Shown: piece after piece, positions 26,701 to 35,288 of the stretch
Layout of the letters: every line of letters begins with the position of its first letter
Numbering within the stretch: the first letter of the stretch is position 1
NCBI GenBank assembly: GCA_043808235.1
Contig: JAZDFC010000079.1
Location: 1 to 57,560 of the forward strand
Length of the DNA: 57,560 bases
Source: JAZDFC01 sp043808235
GTDB lineage: Bacteria; Bacteroidota; Ignavibacteria; Ignavibacteriales; Melioribacteraceae
Reading direction: 5' to 3'
Position numbers and translations under genes: made by a program
The notes under the pieces: model-generated
What the model was told of the DNA's origin: nothing
What the model saw: the letters and a program-made list of their open reading frames with translations, nothing else
The model's database searches: none

Positions 26701-27738
26701 GCTAGCCGACTCGAATATTGCCCGCACGGTTTGAACAGATTCCAGCCGTGCCTCCTCCATCCGCTTGCGCTCTTCTTCCGTTCTGATCGATACGATTGCA
26801 AAGGTTACATCTTCCTTCAATTCTCCAAGTAGCTTCAATTCTTCGGTATCAAATCTGCCCGGCTCTTTTGAGCAAATCTGTATAACTCCAAGTATCCTTC
26901 CTTTTATGGCCAGTGGAAGTATCACGGAGGAACGAAATCCCAGCCTATCGGCTTCTTCCGCCAATTTGGAGCAGCGCTTGTCGGCTTTTAAATCAGCACA
27001 TACAACCACTCTTCCCGTCGTGAAGGCTTCACTCAATGGACTATCATAATCACGTATAAACCAGGATGAAGCTTCTTCGGGAGAATGGCTACCCGTTGAG
27101 CAAGCAATCGCAATAGGTCGTATTGCTGCATCGTTGTCTTGTTCTGTTATAGCGATCCATGCAGCTTGATACTCACCAATCTTAATAATAGCACGGCAAA
27201 TCTTGTCCGTCAATATTTTTTCTTCATTATTTTGAACGATAATTCCATTACATTCGCTTAACATATACAAAGCCCTATTCACCTTGCGCAGCATATTCTC
27301 CATTGCCTTGCGTTCTATCAGCTCTTGTTGTACTACCCTCAGCAAGCCCGCTCGTTCAATTGAATAGGAAATGGACTTTGTAAGGAGTGAACTGTCGATT
27401 TGACCTTTCATTAGATAATCCTGTGCCCCAGTGCGAACAGATTTTATTGCCAACTCTTCATCATTTGTACCTGTGAGAACGACGATAGGAATTTGGGGAG
27501 TTGCAGAAAAGACCTTGATGAATGTGTTAAAACCGTTGCTATCAGGCAAAGATAGATCAAGAAGTATTACATTATAAGCAAACTTTGAGAGTGCCTCAAG
27601 CCCTTGGTCAAGCGAAGCACAAGAATCCAGTACAATTTTTACACCTTTCGCCTCCCGAAGCATCTCCTCTATTAGGCGGATATCACCGGGATTGTCTTCA
27701 ATCAGCAAGACACTTATGGAATTCTTATTTGTATTCAT
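23740..27738 (-). CDS. Giant sensor kinase, REC-GAF-six PAS-HisKA-HATPase
   Basis: 1332 residues, soluble. Receiver (about 8-125, ILLDLSLPDSNG), GAF domain (about 150-320), six PAS domains in a row (about 335-1100), HisKA with SYSISHDLRAPLRAMDGY and HATPase (GNSIKFSS, DNGVGF, GTGVGLAIV). The first PAS (about residues 326-456, DNA 26370-26760) is coded by DNA of about 60% GC against about 35% around it, so it appears to have been acquired separately. The kinase core is a paralogue of the one at 16095-17771. The start overlaps the stop of an Rcp1-like receiver by 14 bases, making that the likely partner. Confidence 0.92.
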   Translation of the reverse strand: MNTNKNSISVLLIEDNPGDIRLIEEMLREAKGVKIVLDSCASLDQGLEALSKFAYNVILLDLSLPDSNGFNTFIKVFSATPQIPIVVLTGTNDEELAIKSVRTGAQDYLMKGQIDSSLLTKSISYSIERAGLLRVVQQELIERKAMENMLRKVNRALYMLSECNGIIVQNNEEKILTDKICRAIIKIGEYQAAWIAITEQDNDAAIRPIAIACSTGSHSPEEASSWFIRDYDSPLSEAFTTGRVVVCADLKADKRCSKLAEEADRLGFRSSVILPLAIKGRILGVIQICSKEPGRFDTEELKLLGELKEDVTFAIVSIRTEEERKRMEEARLESVQTVRAIFESASDGILLAVAESGRFIRGNAAICRMLGYSHEELQGLSVADIHPAEHLDYVRAQFERQARGEITLIADIHIKRKDGTVFTADVNAAPLELEGRRHVVGIFRDITDRKLAEEALHESELRFRKLFEASPEAVMLLDPNDTNVDWPIIDCNEMACKMNGYSYEEIIGKSVDIINTSSGTREERGEYLEQIRRAGVMHLETYHRHRDGHIFPVEVSTSIVTFYGRELILGIDRDITERKQAEETLRLLSARNEAILSSVPDIIMEVDPNKKYTWANRAGIEFFGEDVIGKEADYYFEGEQDTYDIVQPLFIGDENIIYIESWQRRRDGEKRLLAWWCRVLKDNEGNVTGALSAAQDVTESKLYEEILKESEERYRTLFESAAEGILVADVEEKVFKYANPAICKMFGYTLDEIIQLGVYDIHPKESLQMVLDEFQAQSRNGKKLSSAIPCLRKDGLIFFAEINAQPVLIKGRLMSVGLFTDITERKQAEVALRESERKLREAQEMAHLGFWSWDVKTGEVEWSEEVFKIFNLDPETFKPQIDSIQALSPWPEDHQRDKELIQRAIVSHTPGDYEQKFLRPDNSIGHYYSTFQGNYNDNGDLVSIVGTVLDITERKQAEERLLKLNEELEQRVAERTAELSDLYNNAPCGYHSLNNDGIYERINDTELKWLGYTRDEIINKIKFPDLLTTESKHVFDEIFSLFKERGWHNDIEFNLIRKNGTILPVLLSATALKDEEGHFIRSRTTITDHTERKKAEEAIQEANVRLEESNKELEAFSYSISHDLRAPLRAMDGYARMLFEDYAALLDAEGQRLLNVVIMSAKNMGHLIDDLLSFSRISRQGIKKSRINMFELAKSVFDEIISEMNRDSIEFKLSNIPDSLGDSSMIRQVWRNLIGNSIKFSSKKPNAVIEVGVSESNNEKIYFVRDNGVGFDNQFVDKVFGVFQRLHKSSEFEGTGVGLAIVHRIIHRHGGKIWADGKLNEGATFYFTLTED

Positions 27739-28198
27739 AACTCTTACCTCCAGGAAGACGCACGATTGTCAACCAAAAATCCTCGATCGATTTTATAACT
27801 TTAAAGAATTGAATGAGATCGATCGGCTTGACGATATAGCAGTTCGCGTGAAGATTGTATGTTTTTAAAATATCCTCTTCAGCCCTCGATATCGTGAAAA
27901 TAACCACAGGAATTTGCCTCAAGTTGTCATCAGATTTGATTTCAGCAAGCACTTTGCGGCCGTCCATTTTAGGCATGTTTAGGTCAAGAAGAATTAGATC
28001 AGCTCTTGCCGCATTTACATAAGTCCCCTGCCTGTGCAGGAATTTCATTGCCTCGATACCATCCTGCACCCAATGAAGGGCATTGAGGATCTTACTTTCC
28101 CTAAGAGATTCCTGGGCAAGCCGGGCATCGCCCGCATTATCCTCAACCAGGAGAATCTCGATGGGTTTACTTGCATTTTCAGTTTTCATTATGATCAT
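27725..28198 (-). CDS. Rcp1-like single-domain response regulator
   Basis: 157 residues from 28198; ATG at 28189 is equally possible as neither has a clear Shine-Dalgarno. Receiver with ILLVEDNAGDARLAQESL, LILLDLNMPKMDG and NCYIVKPIDLIQF. By eye about two-thirds identical to its neighbour at 28203-28649, so the pair arose by tandem duplication. Its end overlaps the giant GAF/PAS kinase, which has the HisKA type usually paired with Rcp1-like receivers. Confidence 0.9.
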   Translation of the reverse strand: MIIMKTENASKPIEILLVEDNAGDARLAQESLRESKILNALHWVQDGIEAMKFLHRQGTYVNAARADLILLDLNMPKMDGRKVLAEIKSDDNLRQIPVVIFTISRAEEDILKTYNLHANCYIVKPIDLIQFFKVIKSIEDFWLTIVRLPGGKSYEYK

Positions 28199-28202
28199 CT
28201 AT

Positions 28203-28649
28203 TTAATTTGATGGCAGTTTAACAATCGTAAACCAGAACTCCTCAATCGACTTAACCACGGTTACAAATCGGCTGAGATCGATTGGTTTGGTAATGAAAC
28301 AATTTGCGTGGAGGTTGTACGACCTCATCACATCCTCTTCGGCTTTGGAAATCGTTAAAATAACCACCGGAATTCTCTTCAGTTCCGGATCGCTTTTTAT
28401 CTCCTCAAGAACCTGCCGACCATCCTTTTTGGGAAGATTAAGGTCAAGAAGAATAAGATCGGGACGTGGTGAATTTGCGTACTTTCCTCTCTTATAAAGA
28501 AATTCCATCGCTTCAATTCCGTCTTCTACGACGCAGAGAGTATTTCGGATCTTGCTTTCTTTTAAGGCTTCAACCGCGAGCCGTGTATCTCCGGGACTAT
28601 CCTCAACTAAAAGGATGACGATGGGTTGACCAAATTCTTGTGTTGCCAT
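28203..28649 (-). CDS. Rcp1-like single-domain response regulator
   Basis: 148 residues from ATG at 28649, which is preceded by AAGGAG; a longer frame from 28736 lies inside the upstream kinase and is rejected. Receiver with ILLVEDSPGDTRLAVEAL, LILLDLNLPKKDG and NCFITKPIDLSRF. It sits 16 bases after the membrane sensor kinase at 28666-31539, its probable partner, and four bases before its own paralogue. Confidence 0.92.
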   Translation of the reverse strand: MATQEFGQPIVILLVEDSPGDTRLAVEALKESKIRNTLCVVEDGIEAMEFLYKRGKYANSPRPDLILLDLNLPKKDGRQVLEEIKSDPELKRIPVVILTISKAEEDVMRSYNLHANCFITKPIDLSRFVTVVKSIEEFWFTIVKLPSN

Positions 28650-28665
28650 TTTTTTAACTCCTTGT

Positions 28666-31539
28666 TTAAATAGGAATTGTGAAAAAGAACTTTGAACCTT
28701 TTCCAACTTCAGATTCGAACCAAATCTTGCCGCCATGTCTTTCGACGATGCGTTTACAAATAGCCAATCCTATACCTGTTCCCGGATACTCGCTCGATTT
28801 ATTTAACCGTTGGAAAAGCAAAAATATTCTATCGGTGTACTGCGAATGGATGCCTATTCCGTTGTCGCTAACCGTAAATATATTGAGACCTCCCTCCTTG
28901 TGTGCCGAAATGTGCACACGGGGTGGTGTTTCACTTCTGAACTTGAGCGCATTGTCGATCAAATTCTGAAATAGCCGCAACATCTGCGTTTCGTCCGCTT
29001 TGACTACCGGAAGATCGTCCTGCGTAATGATCGCATGTGATTCTTTAATTTTATTTTGGAGATTTGCAAACACCTGTCCGACGACAGATTGTATATCGAC
29101 TCGCTCAAACTTTTTTCCCCGCGTTGTAACACGGGAGTAATCAAGAAGATCGTTGATCAGCCGCTGCATCCGGTTTGCGCCATCTACTGCGAAATTGATG
29201 AAGTCATTGGCATCCCTATCGAGCTTGTCTTTGTAACGCCGCTCGATAAGCTGTGTGTAACTTGATACCATGCGCAATGGCTCCTGAAGATCGTGCGAGG
29301 CAACGTAAGCAAACTGCTCAAGCTCCTCGTTCGAGCGCTTCAGATCTTCGAGAGATTTTTTGAGTGCCTCCTCCGCCCGCTTAAGCTCTGTGATATCCCT
29401 GTGCTGGACGATGGCGTTGGTCATGTTGCCCTGCGCATTCCTGATCGGCGAGACGACCACATCCAGAATCCTGTGCTTGCCCGTTTTCACGTCGATGTGC
29501 TTCACGTCCCGGGCATCATAGTTAAGAGTGAAACGCGCGATCTCTCCCTTATCGAAAACGTTCCTGACGAGCGGCATGTAACCCTGTGATTCAACGAGAT
29601 TGTCAGTTAGGATGTTGTACTTTCCCACCACCTCCGCTTCCGTTACACCGAATAGGTCACTGCATGCCCGGTTCATCCTTATCATCGTGCCTTTGCTATC
29701 GGAAATCCAAGTGCTTGATGGGTTCTGCTCGATTACGCTGTCGAGAAACAGCTCGGATTCTGCGAGTTTCCTCTGAGCTTGTTTGCGCTTGGTAATATCC
29801 ATCGAAAGAATTAATAAACCTTCGGCTGCAGGTTGAATACTCAATTCGAACCAACTTGTTTTACCATCGGGATAAACAAACTCATTTTCCATTTGATGTG
29901 ATTTTCTTTCGTCCATGCAACTTCGAAGAATTTGAAATAAAGGCGTATTCTCGATTCCGGGATATACTTCCATCATTGTACGTCCAATTAAATTTTCTTT
30001 ATTTTGACGACCATGCTTTTCAAGAGAATCATTAGCAAATAGATAACGCCAATCATATCCGATAATTTGGATGCCTTCGTTCATATTCTCCACAGTAGAA
30101 CGGAATCTTTCTTCACTATGGGTTATTCTATTTATATACTCTCTTTCTTTTGTTTGATCATTAAAAACAAGTACAACGCCGATAATCTCACCATTTTCAT
30201 TTTTAATTGGCGCGCCGCTATCTGCTATCGGAATTTTATTCCCATCTTTCGAAATAAGCATTGTATGGTTAGCAAGCCCAACCACAATACCTTCTTGTAG
30301 TACCCGTCCAACAGGATTATTAACTTTCTCAAGGGTATCCTCATTTACTATATCAAATATTTTTTCAAGTAATAAATCCTTAGCTTCTGTTTCATTCCAA
30401 CCGGTAAGTTGTTCGGCTACAGGATTCATGTTTATTACCAAGCCGAATTTATCTGTAATTATCACACCATCGCCTATACTATAAAGCGTAGTTCTGAATT
30501 TTTCATTCGATTCTCTTAGTAGCTTCTCATTTATAAATAACTCTTCGTAAATATTTTTTTGACGTGATTTATAAATAAAAGATAAACCAAAAGCCGATAT
30601 GAGAATCAATCCAAGAGTGAAAAGACCGATAAAAACAGCCCTGTATTTTAATTCAGAATAAATTTCACTTTTATCCACCTTAGCAATCATAAACCATGGT
30701 GTATTAGGAACAGCCGAAACATAGGCAAGGACGTCCTGCCCGCGATAATCTTTTCCCTCAAAGATTCCCTTTTTGCCAAGTGCAGCTTGAACTGCGGGGA
30801 CTTCCTCGCTCGTTAACGAAATTTTTAGTTTAAGAGCAGTATTTTTCATATGACGAAGTTCATTTACAAAGAGAACACTATCGCCTTCTTTTCTAATCAA
30901 TAATGTTTCGGATGTTTTGCTCGGCGTTGGCCATGTTTGTATTAATGGATACAAATACTTATCCGGTGAGATTCTTAAAACCATTGCTGCAAAAACCGTA
31001 TTATCTTTATCTTTAATAGGTACAATTATATCATAGTGAATTACACGGTGAGTGGAACAATAATAGAAATACGTAAATGTTAATTGCTTACTTTTTACTG
31101 CATCACTAATCTTTTCTGAGGTTAGTTCACTTAATATGCAGTTATCAGGATTTGCTGAAAATAAAAGCTGACCGTCAATTGAGGTTAGTATTAAATCTTC
31201 ATATTGGTAATTGTTTTTATAATTTTTAAAACGAATTAGTATCTCATTCATCAATAAAGAATTATCCCTATCGGTTAACCACCGCTTAACCCCACCAATA
31301 ATGAATGGTGATTGTGATAGCGTTAATGCATCGCTCAGCCTTTGATCTTGCCATTGTATAATCTGGTCGATTTTCAATTTAGCGATAGCAGCAATATCTT
31401 TATGTTTCTCATCTCGGATTGATTGTGCTACTAGAGAAAAATATAAATATCCGCCACTTAATATTAAGATACTCAGCAAGATTATTAAACCAACTAAATA
31501 TCTTTTCTTAATCATAGTAGGTGCAGATTTTGTTTTCAT
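28666..31539 (-). CDS. Membrane sensor kinase, dCache-like sensor, three PAS, HisKA, HATPase
   Basis: 957 residues. TM helix about 14-34, extracytoplasmic double-Cache-like sensor (about 35-300; DLILTSIDGQLLFSA and VPNTPWFMIAKVDKSEIY are typical), second TM about 302-322, three PAS domains (about 340-710), HisKA of the QFAYVASHDLQEPLRMV type and HATPase (NLIDNALKF, DNGIGI, GTGIGLAIC). The periplasmic sensor should bind a small organic ligand. The third PAS and linker to the HisKA (DNA about 29281-29795) have 50-62% GC, unlike the rest. The kinase class matches the Rcp1-like receiver immediately downstream. Confidence 0.92.
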   Translation of the reverse strand: MKTKSAPTMIKKRYLVGLIILLSILILSGGYLYFSLVAQSIRDEKHKDIAAIAKLKIDQIIQWQDQRLSDALTLSQSPFIIGGVKRWLTDRDNSLLMNEILIRFKNYKNNYQYEDLILTSIDGQLLFSANPDNCILSELTSEKISDAVKSKQLTFTYFYYCSTHRVIHYDIIVPIKDKDNTVFAAMVLRISPDKYLYPLIQTWPTPSKTSETLLIRKEGDSVLFVNELRHMKNTALKLKISLTSEEVPAVQAALGKKGIFEGKDYRGQDVLAYVSAVPNTPWFMIAKVDKSEIYSELKYRAVFIGLFTLGLILISAFGLSFIYKSRQKNIYEELFINEKLLRESNEKFRTTLYSIGDGVIITDKFGLVINMNPVAEQLTGWNETEAKDLLLEKIFDIVNEDTLEKVNNPVGRVLQEGIVVGLANHTMLISKDGNKIPIADSGAPIKNENGEIIGVVLVFNDQTKEREYINRITHSEERFRSTVENMNEGIQIIGYDWRYLFANDSLEKHGRQNKENLIGRTMMEVYPGIENTPLFQILRSCMDERKSHQMENEFVYPDGKTSWFELSIQPAAEGLLILSMDITKRKQAQRKLAESELFLDSVIEQNPSSTWISDSKGTMIRMNRACSDLFGVTEAEVVGKYNILTDNLVESQGYMPLVRNVFDKGEIARFTLNYDARDVKHIDVKTGKHRILDVVVSPIRNAQGNMTNAIVQHRDITELKRAEEALKKSLEDLKRSNEELEQFAYVASHDLQEPLRMVSSYTQLIERRYKDKLDRDANDFINFAVDGANRMQRLINDLLDYSRVTTRGKKFERVDIQSVVGQVFANLQNKIKESHAIITQDDLPVVKADETQMLRLFQNLIDNALKFRSETPPRVHISAHKEGGLNIFTVSDNGIGIHSQYTDRIFLLFQRLNKSSEYPGTGIGLAICKRIVERHGGKIWFESEVGKGSKFFFTIPI

Positions 31540-31691
31540 AATCTAATCCAAAATCAATAGAATATTAAAATCATCGCAGCGTGTTAACAATAACGCAGAC
31601 GATAGAATTACATTTATTTAACTAGTGAATCCATGATAATCTTCTTAATTACGCTTTTACCTAATACAGCTTTTAAATTAACAAATTGCGA

Positions 31692-32060
31692 TTATGCGAT
31701 GTGTGATGCTAATCTATCACATATCTCGTTTACTTTTTCGAACTCACATGATTTATCTAAGAAATAATTAGCTCCTGCTTTTAAGCACGCTGTTCTATTA
31801 TAATTCTCAGGATAATTGGTCAATACAATAACTATGGTTGCGGGAGATTCTTCTTTGATTTTATTAAGGACATCAATACCTTTACTTTTTTCTAAATGTA
31901 AATCCAGTATTACGATATCGGGTTTTAATTTTCTAAATTTCCCGATTCCCTCAACCTTACATGCAGCATTACCAACCACATGTAAATCGTTAAGTTCGGA
32001 AATCATTTCAGTTAAGCGTTCAACAACGACCTGTGAATCGTCAATAATTAATACTTTCAT
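31692..32060 (-). CDS. Single-domain response regulator
   Basis: 122 residues, receiver only, of the NarL-type receiver subgroup: VLIIDDSQVVVERLTEMI, ILDLHLEKSKGIDVL, VLTNYPEN and a NYFLDKSCEFEKV ending. It has no DNA-binding helix-turn-helix although its receiver resembles those that do. It stands alone, with gaps of about 150-170 bases on both sides, so it probably has its own promoter. Confidence 0.9.
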   Translation of the reverse strand: MKVLIIDDSQVVVERLTEMISELNDLHVVGNAACKVEGIGKFRKLKPDIVILDLHLEKSKGIDVLNKIKEESPATIVIVLTNYPENYNRTACLKAGANYFLDKSCEFEKVNEICDRLASHIA

Positions 32061-32232
32061 GGCATCGCTCTCTTAATCCATAAAGAAAATAAAATTATAA
32101 TTGAAGAAACGAAAGATTTACGAAGGAAATAGTGAGCGATAAAATCGGTTATTTATTTGTAACCGTTTGTGCTACAATGAATGTTAACAAAGTGTAATTT
32201 ATTCTCGTTTAAATATTTACTTTCCCGGATGT

Positions 32233-32868
32233 TTATTTCTTTAACAAATTAGCATTCATACAGTAAAAAATAATTTCAGAATTATTCCTTAACCCGGTCT
32301 TTTTGATTATTCTTTTCCGGTATGTGCTTATCGTGTTTATCCCCAAATTCATAATATCTGCTATCTCCCCGACACGTTTACCGGAACCAATCTGCAAGAA
32401 TATTTGGAATTCTCTTTCGGAAAGCATTTCATGAGGATTATTTTTCCTGTGGTTTATTAACTCCTCCGCCATGGATTCTGCAAGTTTATTACTGATATAT
32501 TTACCGCCGTTATATACTTTTCGGATTGCATTTACTAATTCTTCCGGTGCGCACTCTTTGTGCATATAACCTGCGGCTCCCGCTTCGAATGATCTTTTTG
32601 CAAACACCTCTTCGCTCATTCCGCTGAGAATAAGTATGTGAATTTTATTTTTATTTTGACGCAGCTTTACCAGCGCATCAAAACCATTTTGCCCGGGCAT
32701 AGAAATGTCAAGCACTATCACGTCGGTATGATGTATCTTTAATAGTTCGAATATCTCATCGGTATTCGATGCCTCACAGCAAATATGCATATCCTTTTCA
32801 TCGGCAATTATTTGTTTTAATCCGTTTCGTACTATCGGATGATCATCGGCAATCATTATTTCAATCAT
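32233..32868 (-). CDS. NarL/FixJ-family response regulator (LuxR-type HTH)
   Basis: 211 residues. Receiver (about 2-118, VLDISMPGQNGF) and C-terminal LuxR-type helix-turn-helix (about 145-205: LSEREFQIFLQIGSG, EIADIMNLGINTISTYRKRI). It is the only protein in the signalling block with a recognisable DNA-binding domain. Its ATG overlaps the stop of the HisKA_3 kinase by eight bases, so the two are a standard NarX/NarL-like pair. Targets are not indicated. Confidence 0.95.
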   Translation of the reverse strand: MIEIMIADDHPIVRNGLKQIIADEKDMHICCEASNTDEIFELLKIHHTDVIVLDISMPGQNGFDALVKLRQNKNKIHILILSGMSEEVFAKRSFEAGAAGYMHKECAPEELVNAIRKVYNGGKYISNKLAESMAEELINHRKNNPHEMLSEREFQIFLQIGSGKRVGEIADIMNLGINTISTYRKRIIKKTGLRNNSEIIFYCMNANLLKK

Positions 32869-35104
32869 TTTTTTTCTCCATTGGAACAGTAAGGATTATT
32901 TTCGTTCCTTTTCCATCTGCCGGAATTATTTTGATTTCTCCGCCAAGTAAAATTGCTCTTTCACGCATTCCTATCAAACCAAGGGAATTCAAATCATTCA
33001 ATTTATTTTCCGGGATTCCGATGCCGTTATCTTCAATAAGCAAAATCAAATTATTATTTCCTTCCATTATCCGGCATATTATTTCAGTTGCTTTCGAATG
33101 ACGTATTATATTTGTCAACATTTCCTGAAATATTCTATAAATCGCGGTTGACCGGAGTTGATCTAAATTAATCACACTTATTTCATGTACAAATTCGTAA
33201 CTGATATTAGTTCGTTTTTTAAATTCTTCTAATTGCCACTCAATTGCAGGTAAAAGTCCAAGCGTATCCAATATATTGGGTCTTAAATCAGCAGAGATTT
33301 GTCTGATGCTTTGAATTATTGAATCTGTAATGGGGATAACCGATTTTAATTTTTCATCAATTGCATCCAACGACTTTTTATCTACAGCTTTGGATAGTCT
33401 TTTCAAAATCCATACTAAATCCATTTTAAGACCGGTTAAACTTTGACCAACATTATCGTGCAATTCCCGTGCTATTTGTATTTTTTCCTCCTCTTTAGCA
33501 TTTTGAAGACGCATTGATAATGCGCGTAGCTTTTCTTCATCTCTTTTATGTTCGGTAACATCTAACATAATCCCGAATGCAGTTTTTGGAACACCTGCCT
33601 CATCGCGATAAACTTCATATACCTGGAAGAGGTAACGGATTTGTTGGTCCGGTCTAACAATGCGAAATTCGAATTCACCTTTGTCAGATGATTTTAATAA
33701 TTCTTCAACTTTCTTTTGATTAATTTCCCTGTCATCAGGATGAATTAGATTCAAAATGTTTTCAAACGATAGCACAAATGAATTTTTTTCTACTCCCCAT
33801 ATTTTAAATAGTTCATCCGACCAATACAAAGAACCGTTTTTAACAATCCAAATCCAATTACCCATATTAGCCATGGACTGAGCCATCTTCAAATAAGTTT
33901 CATTTAGCCTAAGAATTTCCTCTGACTTTTTCTTTTCGGTTATATCTTCAGTAATAACTATTACTCCGGCATTAGGAAGTTTAATTGGAGCAGCATTTAC
34001 TTTAGTCCAAATTATTTCATTCGTTTCAGTAATTATTCCGTTTACTACATCATATATCGGTTTGTTTTCTTTCAATGCGCGTGTGCTTGCCAATTCTTCA
34101 ACAGGTATTTCTGTTCCATCCGACCGGATATATTTGCGTTTTTTATATTTACCTGCAAGTAATTCTTCTTTCGAAAGTTTAGTTATTCTCTCAAGCGCCG
34201 GATTCATATTTACAATTTCTCTTTTAGCATTGAGCAAAGAAATGCCAATCGGCGCTAACTCGAATATTGTCCGATACCTTGTTTCGCTTGACTTCAGAGC
34301 CTCTTCAAATTGCTTTCTCTCGGTAATGTCATGATTTATGGTTACAGCTCCGATAAATTTCCCGTGTTTATCACAATGCCTGGAAGTGGTGGCTAAAATA
34401 TTAATCGACTTTCCATTTTTATTATGTTGAATAATTTCCCCTCTCCAAAATCCATTTGAAATTAATTGTGCTGTTACTTCATCTTGTGTTGTGCTTATGA
34501 AGTAAGCAGGCAGTACTTCCTGAATTACTTTACCCTTCATTTCATCTGAAGTCCACCCGTATATCATTTCAGCAGCATCATTCCAGTATGTTATTTTCAT
34601 GTCTTCGTCAACTGCAATAACAGCATCGCTAACTTTTGTTAAAATATCCGCAAGGAATTTATTGTATGATTCTGTTTTGCGACTTTCCGTAATATCTTGT
34701 ATGCTTATGCTGGTTCTTTTTTGACCATCAGGGTCATGGAAGACAACTGAAGTTATGTGCCCAAGAAATTTTGAATTATCGCCTTTTATAAAATGCAGCT
34801 CACCGGTTGCCTTTCCATTTTTTTCACGCTCTTCAATTAAAATTGGCAAATTCGGGTCGGATTGATCAACGATACCGTTTCTGCCGCGCACGCAAATCTC
34901 GTCTTCGGTCATTCCAAACATCTTGCATGCGGTTGGATTAGCGGAAAATATTCTCCCGTCAGGTGCGGTTAATAAAATAGCATGGTTGCTATAATCGATA
35001 ATTGATTTATAATTATCCCGCTCTGCTTGTAATAGAGATATTTCTTTCCTCAGCGATTTTATTTCGGCAAATAGGTCAGCTTTGGATTTGTCTAATTCTT
35101 CCAT
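32861..35104 (-). CDS. PAS-rich sensor kinase of the NarX/DesK (HisKA_3) type
   Basis: 747 residues, no membrane segment. Short N-terminal coiled coil, four PAS domains (about 30-150, 155-280, 285-410, 415-535), HisKA_3 with IARELHDNVGQSLTGLKMDL and HATPase (EDNGIGIP, LGLIGMRERA). Pairs with the NarL-type regulator overlapping its stop. The third PAS-PAC region carries the NAAPIKLPNAGVIVITEDIT end. Cytoplasmic signal such as redox or a small ligand is implied, but no cofactor motif is evident. Confidence 0.93.
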   Translation of the reverse strand: MEELDKSKADLFAEIKSLRKEISLLQAERDNYKSIIDYSNHAILLTAPDGRIFSANPTACKMFGMTEDEICVRGRNGIVDQSDPNLPILIEEREKNGKATGELHFIKGDNSKFLGHITSVVFHDPDGQKRTSISIQDITESRKTESYNKFLADILTKVSDAVIAVDEDMKITYWNDAAEMIYGWTSDEMKGKVIQEVLPAYFISTTQDEVTAQLISNGFWRGEIIQHNKNGKSINILATTSRHCDKHGKFIGAVTINHDITERKQFEEALKSSETRYRTIFELAPIGISLLNAKREIVNMNPALERITKLSKEELLAGKYKKRKYIRSDGTEIPVEELASTRALKENKPIYDVVNGIITETNEIIWTKVNAAPIKLPNAGVIVITEDITEKKKSEEILRLNETYLKMAQSMANMGNWIWIVKNGSLYWSDELFKIWGVEKNSFVLSFENILNLIHPDDREINQKKVEELLKSSDKGEFEFRIVRPDQQIRYLFQVYEVYRDEAGVPKTAFGIMLDVTEHKRDEEKLRALSMRLQNAKEEEKIQIARELHDNVGQSLTGLKMDLVWILKRLSKAVDKKSLDAIDEKLKSVIPITDSIIQSIRQISADLRPNILDTLGLLPAIEWQLEEFKKRTNISYEFVHEISVINLDQLRSTAIYRIFQEMLTNIIRHSKATEIICRIMEGNNNLILLIEDNGIGIPENKLNDLNSLGLIGMRERAILLGGEIKIIPADGKGTKIILTVPMEKKND

Positions 35105-35288
35105 AGGTTCTCATTCGTGAATTAATACGATTTCAATTTACGAAGATGCGGGCAGTGTATCCATAGTTTAAGTAAAATATTTTACATCGGTACGAAAGCT
35201 CGTAATTCTTTCAGCGAAATTCTGGTTAGTGGGCTTAATTAAAATTGGGAATCAGATTGTATATCAATTTGCGAGATGAAAGAAATTA

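Noticed and set aside
26368..26801. Open frames on both strands in the giant kinase
   Set aside because: They arise from the high GC of the PAS module, which lowers stop-codon frequency in all frames; the kinase frame is continuous through it.
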